Source of the DNA: SFTJ01 sp045613305
GTDB lineage: Bacteria; Bacteroidota; Bacteroidia; Bacteroidales; Muribaculaceae
DNA: 64,000 nucleotides
Direction: 5' to 3'
Assembly: GCA_045613305.1 (NCBI GenBank)
Contig: JAZLAU010000020.1
Span: forward strand, 1 to 64,000
In this document: positions 45,311 through 54,225 of the stretch, one piece after another
Layout: every line of letters starts with the position of its first letter
Position numbering within the stretch: the first letter of the stretch is position 1
The notes under the pieces: model-generated
Told to the model about the DNA's origin: nothing
Databases searched by the model: none
Seen by the model: the letters and a program-made list of their open reading frames with translations, nothing else
Translations under genes and position numbers: made by a program

Positions 45311-46867
45311 ATGAAAGTAACATTTAAAATCCTTTTGAGCCTTATTGCAATTTGCTGCTCATTGGGCACAAATGCGCAATCGTTGTCGACCAACACAAAA
45401 TGGCATTGGGAAGGCAACACAATTGTTACCGACGTACCTGCACGTGCAGATGGTCAGCAACATGCCGTGGGCTTAACATGCCCAAAACTTGAAGTTGTGA
45501 GAGTGGCATTTGTGGGCGTGGGTATGCGCGGTGTTTCGGCAGTTGACCGTTTCACCTACATCCCTGGCGTAGAAATCAAAGCATTCTGCGACTACAACCA
45601 AAAGAGCGCCGAAGCATGCCAAGGCTACCTTGAAAGAGCCGGTATGCCATTGGCCGACATCTATAGCGGCGAAAAGGGCTATGAAGAACTTTGCCTTCGC
45701 AACGACATCGACTTGGTGTATATCTGCACCGACTGGGATCACCACTTCCCTGTGGCTAAGTTTGCCATGCAACACGGCAAGCACGTGGCCATCGAAGTGC
45801 CATCGGCTATGAACCTCGACCAATGCTGGGAACTTATCGACCTTAGCGAACAAACTCGTCTGCACTGCTTCATCCTTGAAAACTGCTGCTACGACTGGTA
45901 TGAAATGACCACCCTAAACATGGCACAACAAGGCGTGTTTGGTGAAGTGATTCGTGCTCAAGGCGCATACATTCACGATTTGACTCCATATTGGGACGCA
46001 TACTGGAAAACAGGCGAAAACGACAAGTTGGGCTGGCGTCTACGCTACAACCAACACAGCCGTGGCGACGTGTATGCCACTCACGGCCTTGGCCCTGTGG
46101 CTCAAGCGCTCAACATTCACCGCGGCGACCGCATGACCACTCTTGTGGCTATGGACACCAAATCGGTGCACGGCAAGGAATTGGTGGAACAACGCACCGG
46201 CGAAAAGTGCGACATTTTCCGCAATGGCGACCACACTACTACCCTTATCCGCACTCATCAAGGCAAGGTGATTGAAATTCAACACAACACCATGACCCCT
46301 CAACCTTATAACCGCCTATATCAACTTACAGGCACTAAGGGCTTTGCCAACAAATATCCTGTTGAAGGCTATGCACTCGACAAGGCTCAACTTGAATGGG
46401 CTGGCATCACTCCTACCGATAAGAATGTTAGTTCACACAACTTCCTTGGCAAGGACGACATGAAGGCTCTATACGACAAATACGAACACCCTATCCTAAA
46501 GAAATATGGCGAATTGGCACGCCAAGTTGGTGGCCACGGCGGTATGGACTTCATTATGGATGCTCGTCTTATTTATTGCCTACAAAACGGTCTGCCTCTT
46601 GACATGGACGTTTATGACCTTGCTGAATGGTGCTGCTTGGCCGAACTTGGCTCTTTGTCGATGGACAACAACTGCGCTCCTGTAGAAGTGCCTGACTTTA
46701 CTCGCGGCCACTGGAACGACGTGAAGGGTTACCAACACGCTTACGCTGCTCCTGCCGACGAAGCAAAGGCTGCTGAAGCTGCTGCAAAGGCTACTGCTGC
46801 TCTTAAGGAACAAGTGGCTAACCAAGCAAAAAAAGACGCTAAAAAGGCAAAAAAGGCTAAGAAATAA
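45311..46867 (+). CDS. GH109 family NAD-dependent glycosidase (alpha-N-acetylgalactosaminidase type)
   Basis: 518 residues: signal peptide 1-23 (GTNAQ), Gfo/Idh/MocA Rossmann domain with AFVGVGMRGVSAVDRF (about 66-81), VYICTDWDHHFPVAKFAMQHGKHV strand and EVPSAM, then the alpha/beta C-terminal domain with QHSRGDVYATHGLGPVAQ (about 250-267). This is the GH109 pattern, enzymes that use NAD+ redox chemistry to release alpha-GalNAc. A downstream Ala/Lys tail (EAAAKATAALKEQ...KKAKKAKK, last ~40 residues) is unusual. Paired with the sialidase (18 bases apart) for stepwise trimming of mucin O-glycans. Confidence 0.88.
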   Translation: MKVTFKILLSLIAICCSLGTNAQSLSTNTKWHWEGNTIVTDVPARADGQQHAVGLTCPKLEVVRVAFVGVGMRGVSAVDRFTYIPGVEIKAFCDYNQKSAEACQGYLERAGMPLADIYSGEKGYEELCLRNDIDLVYICTDWDHHFPVAKFAMQHGKHVAIEVPSAMNLDQCWELIDLSEQTRLHCFILENCCYDWYEMTTLNMAQQGVFGEVIRAQGAYIHDLTPYWDAYWKTGENDKLGWRLRYNQHSRGDVYATHGLGPVAQALNIHRGDRMTTLVAMDTKSVHGKELVEQRTGEKCDIFRNGDHTTTLIRTHQGKVIEIQHNTMTPQPYNRLYQLTGTKGFANKYPVEGYALDKAQLEWAGITPTDKNVSSHNFLGKDDMKALYDKYEHPILKKYGELARQVGGHGGMDFIMDARLIYCLQNGLPLDMDVYDLAEWCCLAELGSLSMDNNCAPVEVPDFTRGHWNDVKGYQHAYAAPADEAKAAEAAAKATAALKEQVANQAKKDAKKAKKAKK

Positions 46868-46882
46868 TCTTTTAATCGATTA

Positions 46883-47404
46883 ATGATATCGCTTCACAAA
46901 ATATCGGCAACTCTGCTCATTGCTCTGTGCATGGTGCTTGTGGGATGCTCCACCAAAAAACTCACTCCTCAAGAAAAAGCCCTCATCAAGCAGCAACAGG
47001 CACAGTTTGTGGTAAACTCTATCAAGAATTGCCACTTTAGCATCGATGTCGATAAGGTTACACCTAAACGCGGCATTACTCGTCCGCTCAACTACGGCTA
47101 CTCACTAACAGTGAAAAGCGACACCATAGTGTCGCACCTGCCTTATTTCGGACGCGCATACTCGCTGCCTTATGGCGGTGGCGTTGGGCTTAACTTTGAA
47201 GCAAAAATTGCCGAACTGAAGGCTGTTCGCGACAACAAAAACCTTCGAAACCGTATTGTGATAATAACTCGCAACAACGAAGACTCCTACGAATATGTTG
47301 TTGACATATTCGACAACGGTCGCTCGCACATTGAGGTGCATTCTCGAAGGCGCGAAGCAATTTCATTCGAAGGTATGCTCGACATGCCGCTCGAACTGTT
47401 ATAA
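46883..47404 (+). CDS. DUF4251 family lipoprotein
   Basis: 173 residues. Lipoprotein signal with lipobox VLVG-C (Cys22). The mature part (AQFVVNSIKNCHFSIDVDKV...RPLNYGYSLTVKSDTIVSHLPYFGRAY) matches the Bacteroidota DUF4251 pattern, as I recall it, a small beta-rich envelope protein of unknown role. It is 15 bases after GH109 and shares its transcript, ending at the terminator at 47440. Confidence 0.75.
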   Translation: MISLHKISATLLIALCMVLVGCSTKKLTPQEKALIKQQQAQFVVNSIKNCHFSIDVDKVTPKRGITRPLNYGYSLTVKSDTIVSHLPYFGRAYSLPYGGGVGLNFEAKIAELKAVRDNKNLRNRIVIITRNNEDSYEYVVDIFDNGRSHIEVHSRRREAISFEGMLDMPLELL

Positions 47405-47439
47405 CCGCTATCATTAACCCGATTTTCAATAACAAAACG

Positions 47440-47475
47440 ATGCACTGCCCAAATTGTGGCAGTGCATTTCTTTTT
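47440..47475 (+). terminator. Terminator of the sialidase-GH109-DUF4251 operon
   Basis: ATGCACTGCC (47440-47449) pairs with GGCAGTGCAT (47458-47467), then TTCTTTTT. Confidence 0.88.
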
Positions 47476-47620
47476 CTCGGCTTTCAGGCCACCTCTCAAC
47501 TGCATCAGGTAGCATCCCAACGTTTGCTTTTTTCGACACTCCAGCCACCTCAACAACATTGTGTAGCATCATCACGTTTGGCTTTTTTCGGCACTCCAAC
47601 CACCACAATTAACGATGCCC
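47471..47620. repeat. Degenerate tandem repeat, about 56-bp unit
   Basis: Units begin near 47471, 47529 and 47584 with TTTTTCG(G/A)C and share CTCCAGCCACCTCAAC, GTAGCATC and CACGTTTG with many changes; the third is partial. Noncoding, between the terminator and recA. Confidence 0.6.
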
Positions 47621-47745
47621 AGCGCTGTGTGTGGCTTAACCTGGGCTGCAAGTTTGAGCACGATGACCGCAAAAAAAAACGGGAACCAACATTGCTGCTG
47701 GCTCCCAAAAATATAATAATCTAAACACTAATATCGAACGAACAG

Positions 47746-48816
47746 TTATCCTTCGGTCTTGCCTTGCATGGCAGCGAAAATCTTTGTTTCGAGTTCTTCG
47801 GCCAATTCAGGATTATCGGCAATAATCTGCTTCACAGCATCGCGACCCTGTCCGAGACGAGTTTCTCCATAAGAGAACCAACTACCGCTCTTCTTCACGA
47901 TGCCAAACTGAACACCCAAGTCAACAATTTCGCCATTGCGTGAAATGCCTTCGCCAAACAAGATTTCGAATTCAGTTTTTCTGAAAGGAGGTGCCACCTT
48001 ATTCTTCACCACCTTCACGCGAGTCATGTTACCAAGCACATCTTCGCCATTCTTAATTTGTCCAATGCGACGAATGTCGATGCGAACCGAACTATAGAAC
48101 TTCAACGCGTTACCACCAGTGGTAGTTTCAGGAGTGCCAAAGAGCACGCCAAGTTTGTCGCGAAGTTGGTTAATGAAAATGCAGCAGGTGTTAGTTTTAG
48201 CAATAGTTGCAGTCAGTTTACGCAACGCTTGGCTCATAAGTCTTGCCTGCAAACCCATCTTGCTTTCGCCCATTTCGCCTTCAATTTCCGCCTTAGGAGT
48301 AAGAGCAGCCACCGAGTCGATAACGATAATGTCGATAGCCGAACTGCGAATAAGTTGGTCGGCAATTTCAAGCGCTTGCTCACCACAGTCAGGCTGAGCA
48401 ATCAACAAACTGTTAACATCCACGCCAAGTTTTTCGGCATAGAAACGGTCGAAAGCATGTTCGGCGTCAATAATTGCAGCAATACCGCCCAACTTTTGCG
48501 CCTCGGCAATTGCATGGATGGCCAGTGTGGTCTTACCCGAAGATTCAGGGCCATAGATTTCAATTATGCGGCCTCTTGGGTAACCACCCACGCCAAGCGC
48601 ATAGTTAAGACCTATAGAGCCAGTAGGAATCACTTCCACCTCATCAACCTTGTCGTCGCCGAGTTTCATAATCGAACCACGACCGTAGTTCTTATCAATC
48701 TTATCCATTGCCACCTGTAGAGCCTTAAGTTTTTCGGCCGACACAGGAATTCTATTTGGTTGCTTTGCTGTGCCTTGAGATTCAAGTTCACCGTCAAATT
48801 CTAATTCTTTTGCCAT
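47746..48816 (-). CDS. recA: Recombinase RecA
   Basis: 356 residues from ATG 48816 (MAKELEFDGE). An in-frame start at 48888 would add 24 residues and begin about 7 bases after the predicted transcription start; the shorter form fits the family. Walker A GPESSGKT (89-96), the DSVAALTPKAEI loop, QALRKLT and NQLRDKLGVLFGTPETTTGGNALKFY segments are all present. It drives strand exchange and homologous recombination. Promoter on the minus strand at 48902-48932. Confidence 0.97.
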   Translation of the reverse strand: MAKELEFDGELESQGTAKQPNRIPVSAEKLKALQVAMDKIDKNYGRGSIMKLGDDKVDEVEVIPTGSIGLNYALGVGGYPRGRIIEIYGPESSGKTTLAIHAIAEAQKLGGIAAIIDAEHAFDRFYAEKLGVDVNSLLIAQPDCGEQALEIADQLIRSSAIDIIVIDSVAALTPKAEIEGEMGESKMGLQARLMSQALRKLTATIAKTNTCCIFINQLRDKLGVLFGTPETTTGGNALKFYSSVRIDIRRIGQIKNGEDVLGNMTRVKVVKNKVAPPFRKTEFEILFGEGISRNGEIVDLGVQFGIVKKSGSWFSYGETRLGQGRDAVKQIIADNPELAEELETKIFAAMQGKTEG

Positions 48817-48901
48817 TGTATTATGTTTTGCGTTAATATTCTTAATTTTCACACCATGATGAGCATCGAAATCTGTTGCCTCACTCATCATTTTTACATT
48901 A

Positions 48902-48932
48902 CAAATATAATAATTATCTTCTACAATGCAAA
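48902..48932 (-). promoter_or_regulatory. Promoter of recA
   Basis: Minus strand TTTG (48932-48929), 19-base spacer, TATATTTG (48909-48902); leader of about 80 bases to ATG 48816. No LexA-type box is obvious. Confidence 0.8.
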
Positions 48933-49159
48933 GAAAGTAAGAGTGTGGGCAACGTATATGCACATATATGTTAAATTCTTTTATCTACTCTGTTTTATTT
49001 CCATTTTAGCAATCTAAAGCCCCATCTGCGCGCAACGCACATAACAACTCTGCTCAGCATCAATGCCGCTATTAAACCGCAGCAAATGGCACTATTCAAT
49101 TTATTTAAAGCGTCCTTTAGTTAAACATTGTTAAATTTCAAATAAAACTTGTTTGAAAA

Positions 49160-49177
49160 TTATGTTATATAACATAA
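49160..49177. promoter_or_regulatory. Perfect 18-bp palindrome at a promoter (operator candidate)
   Basis: TTATGTTATATAACATAA reads the same on both strands. It ends six bases before the -7 element TACCTTTG (49184-49191) of the small transcript below and replaces a normal -33 box, so a dimeric regulator probably activates or blocks here. Confidence 0.6.
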
Positions 49178-49183
49178 AAAGCA

Positions 49184-49265
49184 TACCTTTGCACTGTGTT
49201 TTTCATGGTATTAGATTTAAGGTTAATAAAGGTTGATTGTCGAGAGACAATCAATTTTTTTTGCA
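49184..49265 (+). ncRNA. Candidate ~65-nt small RNA with promoter and terminator
   Basis: TACCTTTG (49184-49191) predicts a start near 49198. The transcript would contain TTTCATGGTATTAGATTTAA and end at a strong terminator, TTGATTGTC (49233-49241) / GACAATCAA (49246-49254) followed by eight T. No gene follows on this strand, so it is not a leader. The internal sequence feels familiar from other Bacteroidales intergenic regions, but I cannot verify that. Confidence 0.55.
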
Positions 49266-49382
49266 CTAAACTGAAAAGCACATTAAATCAACAGGTTACG
49301 CCTAACCAAAAAAATCATTTTATATATCAAATTGGCTAAACATATATACAAATGCCACCAAACAGGGGGCATTTGCTACATT

Positions 49383-49414
49383 TTTGCCTTAATTCAGAAA
49401 AATTATTATATTTG
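49383..49414 (+). promoter_or_regulatory. Promoter of a second candidate small RNA
   Basis: TTTG (49383-49386), 20-base spacer, TATATTTG (49407-49414): full consensus with no protein gene downstream on this strand. Confidence 0.75.
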
Positions 49415-49420
49415 TAAAGT

Positions 49421-49605
49421 CATGTGTGAGAACATTCGACAACACCAACCTAAATATGTTGGAAAAATAAAATCATTTAGTCTAAATTTCCCTATGTCGT
49501 AGATAAAGAGTAAGCATGCGAATGTCAAAATTTAATCTTACGATAATTAATCCGAAAGGATAAAATTATAGAGAGCCAGCCCAAACGGGTTGGCTCGTTC
49601 TATTT
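49421..49605 (+). ncRNA. Candidate ~185-nt noncoding RNA
   Basis: Begins at the predicted start of the promoter above and ends in a hairpin GAGCCAGCCC (49573-49582) / GGGTTGGCTC (49587-49596), then GTTCTATTTTTA. A CCAAC/GTTGG stem near the 5' end suggests folding. A 26-codon frame from 49422 lacks a ribosome-binding site and is not preferred. 49606-49807 then holds nothing recognisable. Confidence 0.5.
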
Positions 49606-49807
49606 TTATGATATCTACGTCTTAATTTTTTTTAATTGGTTAGTGCCCTGGGCTCTCACAAGAAGAAAATTCTCCATTGCGGTTATGCTTTCGCAACAAC
49701 GAGGCCTCTTTTTATTGTGAGCAAAGAAACATGGCGCGCTCAGTTAGGCTGTGAGCCACAATTGCAGCCGAAGCCAAATCGGCTACGAGATATATGCCCT
49801 TTGATGC

Positions 49808-50368
49808 TTATAAACTCTTAACCACCTTGCACGGATTACCCACAGCGATGCTTCCGGCCGGAATATCGGCAACAACCACCGAACCGGCACCTATGGTGCA
49901 ATTATCGCCAATGGTGACACCCGGCAAAACAGTTACGCCACCGCCTATCCACACATTATTGCCTATAGTGATAGGTTTGGCCCACTCTTGGCGCGTGTTA
50001 CGCTCTACGGGGTCGGTGGAATGACAAGCAGTGTAAAGGCTCACATTAGGACCTATAAACACATCATTGCCTATGGTTACGGGAGCCTCATCAAGAACCG
50101 TGAAATTAAAATTAGCGAAAAATCCTTCGCCTACTCTGATGTTTACACCGTAATCGCAGCGAAAGGGCTGATTGATGATTATATTCTTGCCGCATGCTCC
50201 CAGAATGCAACGCAACATGGCATCGCGCGCAGATGTGTCAGACGGACGCAAATTGTTATACTCCCACACCTTATCGTGCGTAGCAATCAATTTTTCGAGC
50301 AAGTGGCTATTGGTTGCGTCATACACCTCGCCACCTATCATCTTATCCCATTCGGTAGTTTCTGCCAT
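49808..50368 (-). CDS. maa: Maltose/galactoside O-acetyltransferase family protein
   Basis: 186 residues. N-terminal maltose-acetyltransferase helix region (about 3-55, EWDKMIGGEVYDATNSHLLE), then a left-handed beta-helix of hexapeptide repeats (GKNIIINQPF..., VTIGNDVFIGPNVSLYTACHSTD, PITIGNNVWIGGGVTVLPGVTIGDNCTIGAGSVV). The His in YTACHSTD (about 114) is the expected catalytic base. It acetylates a sugar hydroxyl using acetyl-CoA; the physiological acceptor is unknown. Last gene of the recF-DUF721-thioesterase group. Confidence 0.88.
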   Translation of the reverse strand: MAETTEWDKMIGGEVYDATNSHLLEKLIATHDKVWEYNNLRPSDTSARDAMLRCILGACGKNIIINQPFRCDYGVNIRVGEGFFANFNFTVLDEAPVTIGNDVFIGPNVSLYTACHSTDPVERNTRQEWAKPITIGNNVWIGGGVTVLPGVTIGDNCTIGAGSVVVADIPAGSIAVGNPCKVVKSL

Positions 50369-50382
50369 TGCAACTTCACCAA

Positions 50383-50844
50383 TTACAGTGTTCGGCCCTC
50401 ATAATTCTCTAATGCTGTGCGCCAGCAATCAGAAATAGGCTTCGATTTGCATGTTTCGGGGTCAAAGCCCACCATCACAACAGTGCATTGTGCCTTGGTT
50501 TCGCCAGTGTCTACATTCACCAATCGCTGCACCAACTGAATGCTCTTGGTGCCTATGCGCAGCGTTTGTGTTTGCGCTTCGAGATTTTCGTGATAATAGG
50601 TTGGGCTGAAGAAATTGCAGTTTACGTTGGCAATAACGATGTCCACCGTTTGCCAATCGATTTCCTCATTGCGCACCTCATTAAAATATTTTGTCTTTGC
50701 CAAATCAAACAAAGTGAAATACACCGAATTGTTTACGTGGCCCAACGCATCTATGTCGTTGAAACGCAACTGCACCGGCAATTTGTGGCGATAAGGAGTT
50801 TCTACTTCAATTCCGTATGATTGTTTTTTTGCTTTTTCTTCCAT
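50383..50844 (-). CDS. Acyl-CoA thioesterase, 4-hydroxybenzoyl-CoA thioesterase fold
   Basis: 153 residues with a single hot-dog domain. The motif RFNDIDALGHVNNSVYFTLFDLAKTKYF (about 27-54) contains the conserved Asp and the GHVNN turn of the YbgC/4HBT family. It hydrolyses short or medium acyl-CoA; exact substrate unknown. 14 bases from the acetyltransferase gene and about 15 from DUF721, so probably one transcript. Confidence 0.85.
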   Translation of the reverse strand: MEEKAKKQSYGIEVETPYRHKLPVQLRFNDIDALGHVNNSVYFTLFDLAKTKYFNEVRNEEIDWQTVDIVIANVNCNFFSPTYYHENLEAQTQTLRIGTKSIQLVQRLVNVDTGETKAQCTVVMVGFDPETCKSKPISDCWRTALENYEGRTL

Positions 50845-50859
50845 TACAGTAATTCTTTG

Positions 50860-51150
50860 TTATTTAAAAATTATATCTGTCAACACCGGCGCTCCCACCG
50901 CTTCGTTGATGCGCTGCACGAGCAACGATCGACTCATCATCAGTTCGTTTCGGAGCGTAGCCGACGAAAGGCGCACCGTCATCACACCGTTTTTCACCGA
51001 ACGGCTTATGGTGTATCGGTTAATGCCATAGCCCACTACTTCAGGCCACACAAACGAAGCCTTTTGCTCGTTCATGGCACCTTCTAAATTTTCTTGTTTG
51101 ATGAAATTCTTTATGATTTCACCTATTTGTTGCGCCTCAGTGCGTTTCAT
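50860..51150 (-). CDS. DUF721 (DciA-like) protein
   Basis: 96 residues. Pattern KRTEAQQIGEIIKNFIKQENLEGAMNEQKASFVWPEVVG...ISRSVKNGVMTVRLSSATLRNELMMSR fits DUF721, the KH-like domain of DciA, a helicase operator in bacteria lacking DnaC. Its ATG overlaps the recF stop by four bases. The association with recF and dnaX suits a replication role. Confidence 0.8.
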   Translation of the reverse strand: MKRTEAQQIGEIIKNFIKQENLEGAMNEQKASFVWPEVVGYGINRYTISRSVKNGVMTVRLSSATLRNELMMSRSLLVQRINEAVGAPVLTDIIFK

Positions 51151-52256
51151 TGTTTAATGTATTGAGTGTCGGCCTTGCATTCGCCGTGGTCGACAGTGAA
51201 GATGCTATAACTATTGTCTAACGAAACAAGAATTTCATCCAGGTGAGTGCGATTGGTGTCGGTGATGAAAATCTGCCCAAATTCGTTATCATTAACTACC
51301 TTTACTATGCTTTCAACACGTTGAGCATCGAGCTTGTCGAATATGTCGTCTAAAAGCAAAATAGGCAACGAAGAACTTTGCGACTTCAAGAAGTCGTATT
51401 GAGCCAATCGCAGCGCAATGGTGTAGGTTTTGCACTGTCCCTGGCTACCAATTTTGCGCATAGAGTGACCATTGAGCAAGAGGTTGATGTCGTCGCGGTG
51501 CACACCGTGAGAGGTGTAGCCCAACACGGCATCGCGCTCTCGATACTGCTGCAACAAGTCGTGCATCGATGCTGTTTGCAAATGACTGCTCAACTCCAAT
51601 TCCACTTGCTCGCCCTGGCCGGCAATGGCTTCATAATAGCGCATAAATATCGGCGTGAACTCCTTAATCCACTCTGTGCGTATTTTATGAATGTAGTTGG
51701 CAGTTTCTGTCAACTGATATTCCACAGTTTCAAACAAAATAGGGTCGCGATAACCTTGGCGAATGAGCGAATTTCGGTTTTCAAGCGCCTTATTATAGCG
51801 GATAAGTTGTGCCAAGTATTCGGTATTCCCTTGCGATATGATTTGGTCCATCAATCGTCGACGCTCTTCGCTGCCGCCACGTATCAATTCCCAGTCCATA
51901 GGCGACACCATCACCAAAGGCAACAAGCCGATGTGCTGACTCAGGCGCTGATAGTCTTTGCCGTCGCGCTTAAAACTCTTGCGCTTGCCTTTTTGGTAGG
52001 CCATTGTGATTTCTAAATTCTCATCGTGACGCAAATATTTGCCTCGGAGCATCATATAGTCGGAATCGTGATTGAGCACCACCTGATCGCTCAGATTGCC
52101 ACAACTTTTGGCAAAACTCAGATAATATATTGCATCGAGCACATTGGTCTTGCCCATCCCATTATTGCCTATAAAGCAATTAATGTTGGGCGAAAATTCT
52201 AACTTGCACTCAGCAAGATTCTTAAAATTAACTATATTAAGACTTTGCAAAATCAT
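51147..52256 (-). CDS. recF: DNA replication and repair protein RecF
   Basis: 369 residues. Walker A GNNGMGKT (30-37), lid and arm regions, signature-like SQGQCKTYTIALRLAQ, and Walker B ILLLDDIFDKLDAQRVESIV (about 319-338). This SMC-like ATPase loads RecA at gaps through RecOR. TAAATTTG on the minus strand (52271-52264) ends eight bases before ATG, so translation may be leaderless. Confidence 0.94.
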   Translation of the reverse strand: MILQSLNIVNFKNLAECKLEFSPNINCFIGNNGMGKTNVLDAIYYLSFAKSCGNLSDQVVLNHDSDYMMLRGKYLRHDENLEITMAYQKGKRKSFKRDGKDYQRLSQHIGLLPLVMVSPMDWELIRGGSEERRRLMDQIISQGNTEYLAQLIRYNKALENRNSLIRQGYRDPILFETVEYQLTETANYIHKIRTEWIKEFTPIFMRYYEAIAGQGEQVELELSSHLQTASMHDLLQQYRERDAVLGYTSHGVHRDDINLLLNGHSMRKIGSQGQCKTYTIALRLAQYDFLKSQSSSLPILLLDDIFDKLDAQRVESIVKVVNDNEFGQIFITDTNRTHLDEILVSLDNSYSIFTVDHGECKADTQYIKQ

Positions 52257-52330
52257 ATCTGTGCAAATTTACTAAATTATAATGAATAGTTGCAGAGTGT
52301 TTGCTTTATTTAACCCTATCTTATAGGCAT

Positions 52331-52358
52331 AAAAAAAACGATGTAACACTCTTACATC
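52331..52358 (-). terminator. Terminator of dnaX
   Basis: Minus strand GATGTAA (52358-52352) pairs with TTACATC (52346-52340), then a run of eight T (complement of 52331-52338). Confidence 0.78.
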
Positions 52359-52442
52359 ATTCCACACACTCTTCTCGAAAATTGTTGCTACGGCAAATTT
52401 GCTTCATCTTACTGTGCCAAGCAAACAGCACATAGCGCCGTG

Positions 52443-54170
52443 CTACTTCAGCGACAGTTGAAAGTCGTTGATTAGAGCCTCAACACCGGCATATTTTACA
52501 CGTATTTCATCAATTATCTCACGTTGCGACTTATATTTTGTTACAGGCGCAGCGGCCACCACCTTAATATTCATACCCACGTAATCGTTTTGCAAATCGT
52601 TGCGCAACGATTCTAAAATCATGTCAACAAACTGTTCAACGATTTTCTTTTGGCCTGCATCGACATGAACCTCAAACAGATTAGGCTCAACCAATATAGG
52701 CTGAGTCATGCTCATAACGCTGGTGACCATGTTGCGGGTTGGATTATTATAAATGAAATTGTTCCAAGCATTCACAAGCATGGCTTGATTAAACACCGCC
52801 TTACGCATTTGCGAAGGTGCTTTTTCAGAAGCAGACGGTTTATCGTCGGCCGTCAACTTTTCTACACTCGACACATTAAACACCTTACGCATTGTAGGGC
52901 GAGTAGATAACGCAGGCTGGGCTGCCGGCGCAGCATTTGCCGCCGGCGCCGATTGCTGAGGTCCGGCAACGGCAGGGCGTGCTGCTGGCGCTGATTGCGC
53001 TGGTTGCGCAGTTGGCTTCGACTCTATTGGGCGTAACGGACGGTTACCACCTCCGCCGCCTGTGGGCGTTGGTGTTGGGTCGAGCAACTGGCATATCTTT
53101 ATAAGCGTTAGTTCCACAAGAAACTGCTTATTGGTGGCTGTAGGATAATTGAGGTCGCAGGTGTTGCACAAATCCATAGCGCAATAATACCACTTTGGGT
53201 GCAGCGTCACCGATTGGGCTGCAAACTGCTGCACAACCTCTTCGCTCATCTCAAGCAAGCAACGAGTAGACGGGTCATAGGCCACCATCAAATCGCGCAA
53301 GTGCTGAGCCAAGCCATTAATGAAGAATTTTGAATCAAAGCCGTGGTCGCGCACATCCTTATAGATTAGCAGCGCCTCGGGCACATTGCAAGTTTTAAAA
53401 GCCTCCACCAATCGGAAATAATATTCGTGGTCGAGCACATTAAGGTTGGCAATTGTGCTTTGATAAGTGATGTTTCCCTCCGAAGCAGCCGCCACTTGGT
53501 CGAAAATCGACAAAGCATCGCGCATAGCGCCATCGGCCTTTTGGGCTATCACATTGAGGGCGGCAGGCTCGGCTGTGATGCCTTCCTGCGAGCCTATGTA
53601 TTGCAACTGCTGCACTATGTCTTGAATGGTGATGCGCGAAAAGTCGTAGATTTGGCATCGGCTCAAGATGGTGGGGATAATCTTATGCTTTTCGGTAGTG
53701 GCAAGGATAAAGATGGCATGCGCTGGCGGTTCCTCAAGAGTTTTAAGGAAGGCATTGAATGCTTGCGCCGACAGCATGTGAACCTCGTCGATGATAAACA
53801 CCCTATACTTGCCTATTTGCGGCGGAATGCGCACCTGGTCAATGAGGTTACGGATATCATCCACCGAATTGTTTGACGCGGCGTCGAGTTCCACAATGTT
53901 GTAACTGCGCTGCTCATTAAACGCCACACACGATTCGCACTCATTGCAAGCCTCATAGTCTGAAGTAGGGTTCAAACAGTTGATTGTCTTGGCAAAGATG
54001 CGGGCACACGATGTTTTACCCACCCCACGAGGGCCGCAAAACAGATAGGCATGTGCCAAGCGTTCGCTCTCAATAGCCGATTTTAGGGTATGTGTGAGCG
54101 ATTGCTGGCCTACCACGCTGCGAAAGGTGGATGGGCGATATTTTCGGGCTGATACTATATAGTTTTCCAT
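52443..54170 (-). CDS. dnaX: DNA polymerase III subunit gamma/tau
   Basis: 575 residues. AAA+ clamp-loader domain with Walker A GPRGVGKT (46-53), zinc cysteines (CLN...CNECESC, about 65-82), VFIIDEVHMLSAQAFNAFLKTLEEPP (about 122-147) and sensor SRCQIYDFSRI. Domain III is followed by an Ala/Pro/Gly-rich linker (about 370-425) and a tau-like C-terminal domain (about 450-575). TAACTTTG (minus, 54184-54177) is close to ATG, another near-leaderless start. No frameshift heptamer for gamma production was noticed. Confidence 0.95.
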   Translation of the reverse strand: MENYIVSARKYRPSTFRSVVGQQSLTHTLKSAIESERLAHAYLFCGPRGVGKTSCARIFAKTINCLNPTSDYEACNECESCVAFNEQRSYNIVELDAASNNSVDDIRNLIDQVRIPPQIGKYRVFIIDEVHMLSAQAFNAFLKTLEEPPAHAIFILATTEKHKIIPTILSRCQIYDFSRITIQDIVQQLQYIGSQEGITAEPAALNVIAQKADGAMRDALSIFDQVAAASEGNITYQSTIANLNVLDHEYYFRLVEAFKTCNVPEALLIYKDVRDHGFDSKFFINGLAQHLRDLMVAYDPSTRCLLEMSEEVVQQFAAQSVTLHPKWYYCAMDLCNTCDLNYPTATNKQFLVELTLIKICQLLDPTPTPTGGGGGNRPLRPIESKPTAQPAQSAPAARPAVAGPQQSAPAANAAPAAQPALSTRPTMRKVFNVSSVEKLTADDKPSASEKAPSQMRKAVFNQAMLVNAWNNFIYNNPTRNMVTSVMSMTQPILVEPNLFEVHVDAGQKKIVEQFVDMILESLRNDLQNDYVGMNIKVVAAAPVTKYKSQREIIDEIRVKYAGVEALINDFQLSLK

Positions 54171-54225
54171 TACTTACAAAGTTAGCATTTTTATTTTAAA
54201 ATCTTCAGCGATTTCAAAGTCTTTT

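Noticed and set aside
48817..48963. N-terminal extension of RecA
   Set aside because: The upstream in-frame codons overlap the recA promoter (48902-48932); the family N-terminus starts at 48816.
49422..49502. 26-codon open frame in the second candidate RNA
   Set aside because: It would begin at the predicted transcription start with no ribosome-binding site and has no protein-like features.
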